Origin: Mycosarcoma maydis
Lineage: Eukaryota; Basidiomycota; Ustilaginomycetes; Ustilaginales
NCBI RefSeq assembly: GCF_000328475.2
Contig: NC_026481.1
Coordinates: 248,001 to 312,000 of the forward strand
DNA: 64,000 nucleotides
Reading direction: 5' to 3'
The notes beneath the pieces were generated by a model. That model saw only the letters and a list, made by a program, of their open reading frames with translations. It was not told the DNA's origin and did no database searches. The position numbers were made by a program, and so were the translations under genes. Positions within the stretch are counted from its first letter, which is position 1, and every line of letters begins with the position of its first letter. Positions 10,723 through 21,960 of this stretch are shown in pieces.

Positions 10723-11778
10723 ATGTCGGTCGCATCGAAAGCCACCAACGCGAGCACCGGCTTCCAGTTGCTCCGCAATCCCGACAACCCGTCACCGGAT
10801 GAAGTGAGCGCTGCACTCAAACTTGTACGCTCTGGCGGTATCACGCATCCACAGACTGCCACCCCAGACCGTAGCCTCAGTATCGCGTCTGTCTGCTCAC
10901 CATCGCGCTCGATCAAGCTCGGCATCTACGACCCTGCTTCTTTGTCGTCGACCGCACGTCGACCAGTGATCCTCAACTGGCACGGTAGTGGATTTGTCGT
11001 CGACCGCTTTGGTGCCGACGCGGATGTGAACCGATGGCTTGTCGATGAACTGCGCAACGTGAGCGTGGTCGATGCAGACTATGCGAAAGCGCCTGAGCAT
11101 CGGTTTCCTGAGGGATTGCACGATGCTGTTTCAGCGCTGAAATGGGTCGTGGCTCAACCGTGGTTCGATGGCAATCTCGTCGTCAAAGGTCACTCTGCTG
11201 GTGCGAATTTCGCTGTGTGCCTCGCCTCGCGTACCATCGCGCTCTCCCTCGGTGTCACCCCAGAGGAGTACTCTCACATCAAGGCGTGTGTAGCACTCTA
11301 TCCTCCCACTGATTCGTCCATCCCGCTGCACCAGAAGCCCACCAACGAACACGGCGAGCTTCCAGGTGTCCCCATGTCACCGCTCTCGGCGCAAATCATG
11401 CACTTTTTCTTCGGCGCCTACCTCGGCTGGGACGCACAGACCCAGCTGCAGATGGGCCAGGATCCGCGTGTCAGCCCTGCAAAAGCGAGCATCGAGAGTT
11501 TCCAAGTTCCGTGCTACATTATCGCGTGTGAACACGATCCGCTGGGCCCAGAGGCCAAGGCATTCGCCCAGAGGTTGATGCAGAGCGATCAGAGGCACAA
11601 GTTATATTGCGCACAGGGGGTGGGACATAGTTACGAGACCAGAATTCCAGATGTCAGACATGACAACGTACTCCAGAGCGCTGGTGGCAAGACCAAGGTG
11701 GAAAGCTTCCAGTTGATGCTCGACTTTATCAGGGACAATGTAGACACTGTGGAAAAACAGCTCGTCAATCCAGTGTAG
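10723..11778 (+). CDS. Alpha/beta-hydrolase, HSL-type esterase/lipase (abhydrolase_3)
   Basis: Probable carboxylesterase acting on short acyl esters; the natural substrate is unknown. The 351-residue protein has the oxyanion-hole motif HGSG (residues 87-90), a 'DADYAKAPEHRFPEGLHD' block (117-134) characteristic of hormone-sensitive-lipase-like hydrolases, the nucleophile elbow GHSAG (Ser158), a candidate acid Asp272 in 'CEHDPLGPEA' and a candidate His302 in 'GVGHSYE'. The complete Ser-Asp-His triad is therefore present and the enzyme is likely active. No signal peptide or membrane segment is seen, so it is probably cytosolic. It ends 205 bp before the stop of the convergent GT90 gene. Confidence 0.88.
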   Translation: MSVASKATNASTGFQLLRNPDNPSPDEVSAALKLVRSGGITHPQTATPDRSLSIASVCSPSRSIKLGIYDPASLSSTARRPVILNWHGSGFVVDRFGADADVNRWLVDELRNVSVVDADYAKAPEHRFPEGLHDAVSALKWVVAQPWFDGNLVVKGHSAGANFAVCLASRTIALSLGVTPEEYSHIKACVALYPPTDSSIPLHQKPTNEHGELPGVPMSPLSAQIMHFFFGAYLGWDAQTQLQMGQDPRVSPAKASIESFQVPCYIIACEHDPLGPEAKAFAQRLMQSDQRHKLYCAQGVGHSYETRIPDVRHDNVLQSAGGKTKVESFQLMLDFIRDNVDTVEKQLVNPV

Positions 11779-11983
11779 CAGATAGGATAGATCAGATCAA
11801 TCACCAATGCTGTATACCGGCGAGCGCATCATGCAAGTGCTTGGTGTTTACTCAATCCGAAACGGACAAGACTGATTGTTTGTCCTTACTATGACATAAC
11901 TCACGCTCGCGAATCAAAGGCTAAAGGCTAAAGGAAATACTTGCATATGGGCGTCTGAGCGTCGGATTGTCGGAACGTCGTGT

Positions 11984-13573
11984 CTACTTGGGCTTAGCAA
12001 CTACCGGCGGCCAATCCGGACTACCAATCAGCCTCCAAACTCCATACTCGATATCGCCTTTTACCGCCAACGCCGCCAAATCCTTGGCTTTGCCGCTTCC
12101 CGGTGCGACGCCGCCGCCCGGTCCACCATGCGGTACGATGCCCACTCCACCCACATCCCACGCAGCAGCATTCTCCTCTCTGGGCCAAGTGTCTTTTTTC
12201 AACACTCGCGCGTATGCCTTGATCGCCGCTCTCAGATAGCAGTTCGTCGCCGCTGGAGTGAGGTATCGGTTGCGCAGCGATTCCACCGCGTTCTCGGCGA
12301 TTCGTTGCGGTGGATTGAGCTTCAACGCTCCTCCGCCGTTGGTGTAGTTGAAAGCAAGATCTTGTGTGCTGGGGATGTGTGCGGTAGCCTGCAGTTGCTT
12401 GACGGTTTCCTCGAGGCCAGAGAAAAGAGGGCCGCGCAGCTCGACCATGTTCTGCTGCCGACTGTTGGCGTTGGAGTTGAGGGCAGCATGAAAATGTTGG
12501 GTCCATTCCATAGGATGCGCAACAGTGACGCTCCTGCAAGACCATAGGAACTTGCCTCGGCCCGAATAGCTGTTACCTTCGGTCTGCACGAGAAACTTGT
12601 GCCTACAGTGATGATGCATCGGGATGATCGGATGGAAGTCGTCGCCAACATCGTGGAAACTCGTCTGCAGCACATCTGCCCATTTTTCGGCTCCTGGGAC
12701 CTTGCGAGGATCTGTGCGTGAGATCAGGTCGACTCGTGGTGCATAGCCGTTGGCCAAGCCGCGCCAGAGCACTCGATCGGCTTTGTGCGACCACGGTACG
12801 AGGTGATCCTGCAGCGAGGCGAGGTGGAGGAACTCGGCGAACGAGGCGATCCCGGTTTCGGGCCAGCCTGCAAATCCGAAATCGGGAAGAAGCCAAGTAC
12901 CCTTAGATTTGGGCTCCGAGGTGCGCTTGCTGAGGACCCAAACGGCGTCACTGGTGGGAGAGGCGTCTTTGTCCGCCTCGGAGAGGACGAGTTCTACGCC
13001 CGTGTTACTGGGATCGTCGGCTGAGGTGAAGCTGGATGGATCTGTCGTCACAGCTGTGTGGACAAGGTGTAGGAGAGCAGAGATGCGTGATTCTCCGCCT
13101 TCACGAACTTGACGTAGGAACAGCTGACCATCTCGGATCACGATGCGAGCCATGCCCCAATTGCCAGCACACGTGCGAGCTGCTTGGTCCAGATCGGTGT
13201 ATGAGATGCCGCCTTTCGCCTGCCATGCAGCTACGTTGTCTTGAATCTGAGGAAAGAGGAGCGGAAATTCAGCTTTGCATGTTGCCTCGTTCATAGTGCG
13301 GTCTCGGCGTCTTTCGGAAGACAAGCTTTTGCTTGCAGAGCCGGATGATGAAGTGAAACCGGATTGATGCCAGCTCATGAGCGAGAGGAACAGGCAGATG
13401 AGCACGAACGCGGTTGATCCAGCGACGCCAGCGCGGGCAAAGTGGTGGACAAGCCCGGTATCTCGTTGTGAGCATCTGCCGGCGGAAGAGGCTGGACGTG
13501 TGGTTGATGAAGCCGAGTCGGCTTCGTCGGTAGCCTCGCCAGGCACCGAGGTGTAGCGCGAAGTCGAAGTCAT
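11984..13573 (-). CDS. GT90 / Cap10-like glycosyltransferase, type II membrane protein
   Basis: Member of the Cap10/Rumir/POGLUT-type family GT90, related to the xylosyltransferases that build glucuronoxylomannan-type glycans in basidiomycetes; acceptor and donor here are unknown. The 529-residue protein has a short cytosolic N-terminus, one hydrophobic signal-anchor at about residues 48-68 and a lumenal catalytic part. In the C-terminal half is the hallmark 'CRHKFLVQTEGNSYSGRGKFLW' region with its conserved surroundings ('RTDPRKVPG' upstream and 'W..HF...L' downstream). It most probably works in the Golgi. The start at 13573 was chosen because it directly precedes the anchor. The frame is open for 50 more codons upstream (to 13723), but that stretch looks unconserved. 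No intron is needed. Confidence 0.82.
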   Translation of the reverse strand: MTSTSRYTSVPGEATDEADSASSTTRPASSAGRCSQRDTGLVHHFARAGVAGSTAFVLICLFLSLMSWHQSGFTSSSGSASKSLSSERRRDRTMNEATCKAEFPLLFPQIQDNVAAWQAKGGISYTDLDQAARTCAGNWGMARIVIRDGQLFLRQVREGGESRISALLHLVHTAVTTDPSSFTSADDPSNTGVELVLSEADKDASPTSDAVWVLSKRTSEPKSKGTWLLPDFGFAGWPETGIASFAEFLHLASLQDHLVPWSHKADRVLWRGLANGYAPRVDLISRTDPRKVPGAEKWADVLQTSFHDVGDDFHPIIPMHHHCRHKFLVQTEGNSYSGRGKFLWSCRSVTVAHPMEWTQHFHAALNSNANSRQQNMVELRGPLFSGLEETVKQLQATAHIPSTQDLAFNYTNGGGALKLNPPQRIAENAVESLRNRYLTPAATNCYLRAAIKAYARVLKKDTWPREENAAAWDVGGVGIVPHGGPGGGVAPGSGKAKDLAALAVKGDIEYGVWRLIGSPDWPPVVAKPK

Positions 13574-14613
13574 GACAAGGTATAAGCTTTGTACTAATGA
13601 AGTGACAAGGACGAGTGGTTGCTCGACGTTGCTGCTGGTCCTTGCAGTTGGCCGTTTGGCCGTTTGGCCGCTCGTTGAATTGGTTCGGCAGCCAAGTCGT
13701 ACAGAGACGACGGCTGAGATCACGGATGTTGAACGCGTTGCTCGGATGAGCGATCATACACCAACGTTCTGTCGTCGTCGAACAAGCAAGCTGTTCAGGA
13801 TTCACGATTGCACACAGCAAACAGAAGCGTCAATCGTGAATCGTGCACGGTGAAACTCTGTTCTAGCGTCGGCGGTCGTGAAATGAAGGCTCAAATCGTG
13901 AATGCAACCACACAGGTGCTGCCGGTGTCGTGCCGTGCGTTCACGCTTACCATTCATGATTCTGGCGTCTGTGTTTGCTGCTCTAGGTTTATCTCCACAC
14001 TTCCGTCTATCCAGTCAAGAGTAAATTAAAATTTGTGATTCGTGTTTGTACAACTTACTCGTGACTGAACTGCGTGCTGTACTGTAATCACGAATTCACG
14101 ATTGTGAATGTACAGTTAAGCACGCAACTCACGACTCTGGTACAGGAGGTTTCTGTGACTCTGTGACTTTGCAAGCCACTTTCTTGTCGTGCAGAGTTGG
14201 GTCACGTAACAAGCACGAAGCAAACTTTAGAGTGAAACACAATCACGAATCATCACAGAAATACAGTATGTCCGTTTGACGATCTTACATCTTCACCATC
14301 CATCCACGAGCGTGAGTCGTCATAGTTGTTCTTCCTGGCCTAAGATAGGACTTTCTCTCAAGCTCTCCAGGCGTTACGCGATATCGACAAGACACCCATC
14401 GAAGTTCAGTGCCCTACTTGAACGATGAGATGACCAAGTCTTAAAGCAGCAAGTAGTACTGAAAGGCGCGAACGGCTTTGCTCACTTCAGCAACACACTT
14501 GGATCAAAGACGACCGACACATGGATGTGGGACGTGGGCATCGCTTGCACGCGGTCAAAAGGGCATACTGTTTTGATGTGTAGAAAAGAGAGAGTTCGAA
14601 TACAACGTAGGGA
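13574..14613. other. Spacer: GT90 promoter and TBC-gene 3' flank
   Basis: No gene seen. Scattered AATCGTG/CACGATT copies occur (about 13801-13850, 14036, 14088-14108, 14242). Confidence 0.5.
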
Positions 14614-17600
14614 TCACCGTTTAGCAGGAGCGCTGGTGCTCCTCGCATTTTTCGCAGCCCTTCTCACCGAGGCTCTTCCTCTAGCATCCGCGGGCTGGTT
14701 CAAAAAGTTCTTCTCTCGAACCAACTTGCTCGCCGTTCTGCTCAATTTGCGCATCTCTCCGTCCTTGAGCTTGACACTGAAAGCGCAGTTGAGCACATTT
14801 TCCACCGTCAGGTTGTGCGGAGGAGGGTGAAGCAGCAGCTGCAGCATCTCACCGGCCGTCGGACAAGCCTGTTGGTCCACGAGCTGTTCGCGCAAGATAC
14901 GAACAATGGCCAGTGCAACGCGCAGCATCCATGTGGGACCTTCGTAGAAGAACACGTCCCAGACACGAAGCAGCGTCGTCCAAGGCAAAACGCGCGTAAA
15001 TAGCGCAAGGAACCAGTTGGGCGTAAACATGATCGACTGCAATCCTGCCTCTTCGAAGCGCGCTTGCAGTTCAGGATCCATCGTTTTGAGCAAGTTGTCA
15101 AACACGACGCTATCCACATGCAACTGCTTCATACCTGCAGAGTAGTACTCTTCCATCTGTGGGTTTCGCAGCACTGCACAGAGAAGCCAAAAGGCATCCT
15201 CGGCTGGCATCTGGATTAGCGCAAATCCGGCCAGCAAGCCCATACCCTGCGTGTAGCCCAACATGGGATTGAAGTGGACATACGACTTGAGGATGCCCTC
15301 AAGGTCAGCTCGACCCGTCGCGTTATCGCCCATGAACAGTCGGTGGTCGGGCAAGGTGCGATGGAGGTCCTTTTCGATCGTCTCGTACGCCTCCTCCTTG
15401 CCACGTTTGCCCTTGGTTCCCTGTGACGTCTTGCAAAGCTGTTCAAATAGACCAGGTCGACGACGCACCGAGGCGTTGGCCAGGAAGAGCCATACCTCGC
15501 GTCGCACTGAACCAGGCACACCAGTGCGCACCAGCTTCTTGACCTTTCGGCTCTTCTGCGCAGCTGCGACGTCATTTTCTGCCAGCACTGCCAACCACTT
15601 TTCGCGCAGTTCAGGATCATCGCTCGGTGGCAGCGACGGCACAACCCCGGGCTCGATAATGAAGCCCATCGCATCGAATCGGTTGCCCATACCACCAGGG
15701 CTGGTGACCAATCCAGGCGAAGCGGGGAAGCCAAACATGCCGTTGCTATGTGGACCAGCACTGCCGGGTGTAACTGGAGCCGAGGATGGTCCAGGAGGCA
15801 TGGGCATGCCGAGCGGACTGCGGAGTTGAGGGCTGCGAGGTCCCGTAGAGTAAGCGCCGGTGCTCGCCGAACTTCCACGTCGGCTCGCATCCGTGACAGG
15901 TGAAGGTGCGCTGAGCTGGCTCATGGGACTAGCACTCCTTGGCGCTGCCATGGGAGCGAGTCCGTGGACACCGCTGCCGCCATGGAGGCCGGGAGTAGGG
16001 TTCGATGGGTTTTTACGCAGCAGGCCGGATCCTTGACCGGAGTTGACCTTCTCGCGCGCTGACAATCGGTCTGACGATGCACGCACGGGTCCCAGTCCCG
16101 GAGACGTTGCTGGACCGTTGCGCGAGCGCGAAGAGCTCGCCGAGGCGCGGAAGCTGGGGCGTGACGTGTTGGCCGAGCCGGGCCCGTTGAGCTGCGCGGG
16201 TGGTGGCATTGATGGTGGTGCGTTCGTGTGCGCTTCATCATTGAGCGAAAGATTGTCGAGCTTGTTGAGCGAGCCCAGCGACATGGAGCGGCGATGTTGA
16301 CGCGCCTCTGCAAAGCCGGGTCGATGCATGAAGCCAGAATCTTGGGTGTTGGTGGCGCTACCTGACGTAGATGGCGATGAGCCAGAACCATAGCCAGAGC
16401 AAGATGTGGTTGACGAGACTGATGTGCTGGAAACTCCGGTGTAGATGGGAGGCAGCGTACTCGGCTGCATGCGAGCAGGTGGAGTAGGGTTGGTCTGAGA
16501 AGGACGTCGACGAGGATCAAAAGCGCCGGGTCCACGATTCGCCGAGTTGGCAGCCATAGCGGCACCTGCGGCATCGAGAGGCGAGACAGCTGCAGCGTCG
16601 GTTGCGACAGAAGGCGTTTCGACTTGACGGCGCAGACTCGACGCCATGTTGAGCGGACCACGTACGCCAGCGGAGGGTGCCGCCCTCGGATCGGGTGCAG
16701 CGCTAGGACGTCGACCTGATGGTGAGCGCAAAGCGAGTAGGATAGCGGCGTCGTTAGCAGCAGGCACGTTGAGTTGGCCAGGTCGGCGCGGAGCAGCACC
16801 AGCAATCATGGCAGCCGCTTGGTGTTGCGTTGGCTGCCCTTGTTGCTGCGCTGCTCGCAAAGCCTCGTTCTTGGAAGCAGGCTGTGGTTGAAGGTGCTGG
16901 CCTCGCTGCTGCGGCGACGGCGGCAGCTGCAGCTGCAAGCGGTCTTCGGTGGCACTCGAGGAGCGCTGGCTGTGCACGTTGAGCGACTCGGACGACCTGG
17001 AAGCGGCAAGCTTTGCGAGCGAAGTCTTGCTCCCGTACTGACGGAAATCAAAATTGGGAAAAGCAACCGAGTCGCGTCCGTATACGTCGTAGATGGAAAA
17101 GGCGTAGTCCCTGCGACGATTGCCAACGCCGTTCTCGTCGTCCGAGTCGTCGTTGGTCGAGGTGGTGCTGTTGGACGAGGTACACGAGGTGCGCGACGCC
17201 AAGTCGGCGGCTGTGCTGTTGGCTGTGATGGTTGTGTCAGCCGAGGTGTTGGCAGAACAAGCGTCGGATTGAGCAGTGGAAGTGGTTGTGATGGAGGGTA
17301 GCGCCGATTTGGACTCGGTGTGCACCGGAGACTCGGTAGAAGAGATGGGTGAAGGCGGGAGGTGGTGGATGGTGGGCAGTGTGTGCGCTGCTTGTGCGTG
17401 CTTGTGCGTGTTGTATTGCTGGCTGAAAGCAGATGAAGAGCGAGTGGGCGCGGACGGACGAATGAGCGAGTCGTTGCGCGTGGGAAGCGCAGACGGCTTG
17501 CGAACCGGACTCGAGGATGAAGCGGTGCTGCTCTCTCTGCTGTGCCTGGCCCAGGGAAGAAGCGAAGTCGAGTCATCCGAGTCGTCATCATTTTCTTGAA

Positions 17601-17695
17601 CGGGTCTGCGAGGGATGGATTGCTTACGAAGGTGGCCTTCATCTGAGAGCGGCGGTGTTGTGAGGCCGAACCTGCCTTGCTTGAAGGCGGGTGCT

Positions 17696-17726
<31 letters not shown>

Positions 17727-18318
17727 ATGAGGAGGAGGAGGAGGATGTGGTGGGCTGGTGGGGCACCGCAGATGAAGCCAAGGATGCGTTGGATGGCGCC
17801 GTGGGCAAGGCAAGAGCTTGTTGGCGGCGGTCGACGGGCGAGAGAGCATCCTCCTCGCCGTCCGAGTTGACGGCGGTGAACGGGATACCGGCGGGCACTT
17901 GAGAGAGGTGCATCTTTGCAGCCTCGCTCTTGGACATGGGACGCATGCTCGAGTCGCGGATGGCGCCTGCACCGCTGCGCCGCATTAGAACGGGCTTTTT
18001 GAGGCGGGCATGAAACTGAACGTGGGCGCCCTTGAAACGGCCAACGACACCTTCGCAGTAGCCGAGGAACCAGGCGTCCGAGTCGGGGAGCAGATCACTC
18101 TTGCTCTTGTGGAGCGAAGCGCTGGTGCTGCTGGTGGGACGAGGGTTGGCGTTGAACGAGTCGTCGTCGAGTCTGCGAAGTACGACAATCTTTTCGCCGG
18201 CCATGAACATGAGATCTTCTGGTTCGGAAGCAGGATTGTCGATGAGAGCTGTGCAAGAGCCGATGCCGCCCTTTTGAAGCGCAAAGCGGGTCCATGCGTT
18301 GAGGGTGTGAGCGTCCAT
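14614..18318 (-). CDS. SH3- and TBC-domain Rab GTPase-activating protein
   Basis: Predicted GAP for a Rab GTPase in membrane traffic or polarity. The 1,234-residue protein starts with an SH3 domain (about 23-102: 'ALIDNPASEPEDL..' to 'WFLGYCEGVVGRFKG'). A long, probably disordered Ser/Pro/Ala-rich middle follows (about 110-900), including a Ser13-Ala5 run, then a TBC domain at about 929-1140. The two GAP catalytic residues are present: the arginine finger in IEKDLHRT (Arg987) and the glutamine finger in GYTQGM (Gln1024), so the domain should be active. The rest of the TBC domain is well preserved ('NPMLGYTQGMGLLAGF', 'TPNWFLALFTRVLP', 'RVWDVFFYEG'). The C-terminus is basic. Basidiomycete SH3-TBC proteins have this order. 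No intron is needed. The upstream region is unusually long (5 kb) and shared with CCL1. Confidence 0.9.
17693..17749. repeat. Three adjoining trinucleotide runs inside the TBC gene
   Basis: On the coding (-) strand, runs of TCC, TCA and GCA follow one another and encode an uninterrupted Ser then Ala tract in the disordered middle of the Rab-GAP. Three different codons in block order suggest three separate slippage events. Confidence 0.9.
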
Positions 18319-18955
18319 TGTGATGAAACACTATCGGTAAAGAGGGAAAGGAGGATGGCGAGTGTGGGGCCGAGGCGCGAGAGGCGCTTGGCAGTCAAGT
18401 TGGGCAACTCAGGGAAATGAAGCGATGCGTCAGGATCGAAGAAAAGGCGGAACAAGGCCAGTGGGAGATAGCGTGAAGAGAAGACGTCCGTGACGAATCG
18501 AGCATACGACACGAGGCGACGAGGCAAGGCTGGTGGTCTGCGATGTGAAGCGGGCCGAGAGTAGAACAAGGTTTCCGAGATGGATGGCTGTTGCAACGAA
18601 AGGATTAGAGGCTAAGAGGTGCGAGCGGGGATAAGAGGCCCGGGAGTGGAATGATAAAATACACGGATCCAGCCGTGCGGTGTTGAGTTGTGGTAGAGAA
18701 GCAGGTCCAAGCGCGCCAAGATTGCCGATGAAGAGCAGAGGTTCTGACTGGATGCTGAGAGCTCGTGGGAGAGAAAAGAGCAGAGCAAGCCCGGCCGTTG
18801 CAGAACGATTGCGATAATGATTGCGACAGAGACGAGAGCAGGAAGGCGAATGCTTTGCTAGGAGTTGGATGTGTGAGCGAGCAGAGACAGCCGGTGCAAG
18901 TGTATACCAAGTTGGCTGCAAAGTGGGACAGTCGAGGCGACAGAGAGACAGAGAG

Positions 18956-18983
18956 ACGCTGCGATGCGATGCGATGCGATGCG
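18956..18983. repeat. Tandem GCGAT/ATGCG pentamer array
   Basis: About five perfect copies of a 5-base unit in the gene-free region. Confidence 0.85.
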
Positions 18984-19194
18984 CTTTGCAGAGCCAAGCG
19001 AAAGAGGGTCTGAGCTGCAGCCAAAAGAGGCAGTGATGTGGTGGAACAAAGAGCGTGATGCGTCGAGAAAGTGAGGAGAAGCGGACGAAACGAGGAGAAA
19101 GACTGCGCGTAGATGGATGTGCTGAGGAGGACGGATGATGGCGACGGCGATGATGACAATGTTGATGATGGTGAGGACAGTGTCGAACTTGACA

Positions 19195-19195
19195 A

Positions 19196-19233
<38 letters not shown>
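19195..19233. repeat. (GA)n microsatellite
   Basis: An uninterrupted AG dinucleotide run of more than 30 bases. It creates spurious Ser-Leu or Arg-Glu open frames. Confidence 0.97.
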
Positions 19234-19235
<2 letters not shown>

Positions 19236-19553
19236 AAGAAAGAGTCCAGCTCAACGTTGTCGTCACGATCCGAACGGGGAGGACAACAGGCAGGGACAGG
19301 CAGGACACGGCAGAATGAGACGAGCAACGCAAACGAGCAGTGTGAATCCATCCAACGTGCAAAAGCACGAGACACGCGGTACGCGGAAAGAGGCTCCACT
19401 GCCATCACAAATTACAGAATCGCACAGTCTCACAGATCCACGATCCACGACTCACGACTCACGACTCACGACTCACAGAAATCCGGATGGTAAGTCATCA
19501 CTTGACTTGGAAATAGTTAATCGTGAATGTGATTTTCTTTAATGGTGAAACCC

Positions 19554-19626
19554 AATCGTGAATCGTGAATCGTGAATCGTGAATCGTGAATCGTGAATCG
19601 TGAATCGTGAATCGTGAATCGTGAAT
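19554..19626. repeat. Ten perfect tandem copies of AATCGTG
   Basis: Seven-base unit AATCGTG repeated ten times without error, plus a partial copy (AAT). The unit is the same motif that is scattered singly through the intergenic DNA of the whole window. Confidence 0.97.
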
Positions 19627-20166
19627 TCATGATTGACAGGGGTCAGACACGAGAGGAACTAGGTAAGCTATCAACCAACGTATACCCTCAAAAGCGACGC
19701 ACAGCAGCAGCACTTTGCCTGTGACACGGAACGGAAGGAGCAAATCGAATTCATGCAGCCAAACTTGTAGAGCGACCAAAGATGCTCGCGCGGAAGGAGC
19801 AGAAAAGGAGGAATGCCAAGTCACGAGTGGATAGGAAACAAGCAAGCAAAAGGCAGGAAAGTAACGAGCAAAGCAAGACAGTAACCGAGAGCCGCTTCGG
19901 CAGACAGACAGTGTGGTTCAGAGGCCGCAGTCGGCGACACTCGTGATTGAACCGCATGGCCGCCCGCCCACACAGGCACTCACTGATGCCACCGTATCCG
20001 TCGGTGTACACATGCAGCATGCACAACGTAGTCAAGTTCGGCTGCTCACGAAAAGCTTGGTTGTAAAGTTTTCGTGCACCCAAGTTGGTCGCCTTGTCCT
20101 GACTCAACACGGCAGTGTACCTGCGTTGCTCAGTGCGCGTGCATTGTCCAAGCCAACCATCACAAT

Positions 20167-20210
20167 CACCAGGGCCTCACCAGGGCCTCACCAGGGCCTC
20201 ACCAGGGCCT
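20167..20210. repeat. Four perfect copies of an 11-base unit (CACCAGGGCCT)
   Basis: Perfect tandem copies followed by a degenerate fifth and sixth copy up to about 20230. Confidence 0.95.
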
Positions 20211-20306
20211 CACCGGCATCACCAGGGCTTCGCGGGACTTGATCGCTGTGAGATTGCATCGACAATTACCAGCGGAAAGCAGAGCGCTCGTACGATCAGA
20301 TCGACA

Positions 20307-20340
20307 AGGCGTGAGGCGTGAGGCGTTAGGCGTGAGGCGC
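20307..20340. repeat. AGGCGTG heptamer array
   Basis: About four copies of a 7-base unit with one T-for-G change in the third copy. Confidence 0.85.
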
Positions 20341-20406
20341 TTCGGTTGCTTTCAAGTTTGGTTGCTGCTCTTTGTGGCTTTTGGTGCGAGTTCCGGGCTG
20401 TGGATG

Positions 20407-20426
20407 TCAGTCAGTCAGTCAGTCAG
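20407..20426. repeat. (CAGT)n microsatellite
   Basis: About five tetramer copies, followed by related CAGCGAGC sequence. Confidence 0.9.
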
Positions 20427-20645
20427 CGAGCCAGCGAAGCACACGCGCCGCGCGTTTCAGTGACAGAGTGTTGACGTGTTGTTACAATAATTCTCCCTAA
20501 ATTGATCGAATTTTCAACCTCAGGCCAGGTGCGCAGAAAAACACTCATCACGCACATGCACATATTCACAATTCGGTGTTGGTTTCACTTGGGCCAACTC
20601 ACATTCACCCTGTCCTACGACACTCGGCGACAATCACGAATCGCC

Positions 20646-20683
20646 ATCGTGAATCGTGAATCGTGAATCGTGAATCGTGAATC
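20646..20683. repeat. Five tandem copies of ATCGTGA
   Basis: Same 7-base unit as the array at 19554 in the same orientation, about 1 kb away. Confidence 0.95.
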
Positions 20684-21819
20684 TCTTACACAAATGGTAG
20701 AGGTCGAGTGAAGGCTAGGGCTGCGAGGTTGGCCTCGTCGCTGTTCGATGGCCCTTAACGCGTACAGATGTTTGCAAGAGCTGCTGCAATGCAACCCATC
20801 CCGCAACCTTGTTGCTCTGGTTCGCACGCTCTGCATTGGTCGTGACGACAGTGACGGCAAGACAAGAGAGGGCAGCCTCAGGTGCTTATGACGAATCCGA
20901 GCCACGCCGAATCACGAATGCATGTGCTACGTGCACCTGGAATGCCTTGACTTTCAATCGCCCAGCTCTCGATGTTCACCGCGGATCGCAGTCTTTTGCT
21001 GCCAGAGGTGCTCAACGTGTCGAGCCTACCAAGGTCCATCTCGCCTGAGGCTTGACCATGCACGTCTTTCAACCGCCGCCTCGGCCGTATCAACTCGCCT
21101 CATCCCGTCACCTCGAGAGGCCAACACGCCTCGATTGACGACAAGCTGCCAGAACCATCAGCGAGCTTCGTGCCTTGAGAGTACAAGAAACGCTTGGCAC
21201 CGTCGTTGCGCAACGTAGATTGAGCGTCCCTTTACATCAACCAACGTATACACATGCCGTTCAGTATAGTACAGTACAGTGCAGTGCAGTACGACGCGTG
21301 GAACGAGCTGAAAGGTCGCTTTCCATGTCCTCCAGAGTTGTGCATTTCCCTAGCTGCTTTACTAGTGTGTTCCCCTCACCTCACCACTCTAAAGCGCAGC
21401 ATGCGGTGACAAAGTTAATTTGGCTTGTCTCAGCTCCAAAGCGCGGCACGAGTCTCGGCATCTTTTCTCAAGGGGGTGTGAGTAAGGGGCGACCAACTCA
21501 TGACTAGTCACAGAGTAACTTAGCACAGCCGCACAGCGGCACACCGACGCTCAGAAATGCAGACATGCAGCAGCTATGCAGCAGCGGGTGGTGCACAACG
21601 AGTCGTCTTAGTTATTACTTTAAGAAAATTGTACCCAGACGAGCGCCAATCACGAATGCACGGCGATCATGCGTATTAACCTGCGGCGCTGCAGAATCCA
21701 ACTGTGAAAGGACCAAACGCGAACTCGCCTGCTCCTTTTGTGATTTGGTGATTCGTGATTTGGACTCGGCAGAGAATCGCGAAATGTGTTTTTCTTTGCA
21801 TCTCTTGGCGCGGGTGACT

Positions 21820-21960
21820 CTAATGAGTGGGTATTTACCGTAGTTGAATCCGTTACTATTATTTATTATGGTAATTTAGGCGTGTTATTAATGTATTGAT
21901 CTTCTTATTTGTTTTGGATTTGTTTTTGTTCTTTTGTCCTTTATATATTATAATACCAAA
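21820..21960. other. AT-rich island
   Basis: A roughly 140-base stretch dominated by TTATT/TTTG tracts inside otherwise balanced DNA. No coding potential seen. It could be a transposon remnant, organelle-derived DNA or a replication-related element; nothing in the sequence decides between these. Confidence 0.6.

Noticed and set aside
16806..17972. Frame of 388 codons inside the TBC gene, same strand, other register
   Set aside because: Pro/Arg/His-rich wrong-frame translation of the Ser/Ala-rich region.
18430..19408. Two overlapping minus-strand frames of about 270-310 codons
   Set aside because: Ser/Leu-rich translation caused by the GA microsatellite and purine-rich DNA; no domain and no start context.
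19554..20683. Possible CRISPR-like array
   Set aside because: The units are directly adjacent 7-mers without spacers, in a eukaryotic nuclear genome; this is a minisatellite.
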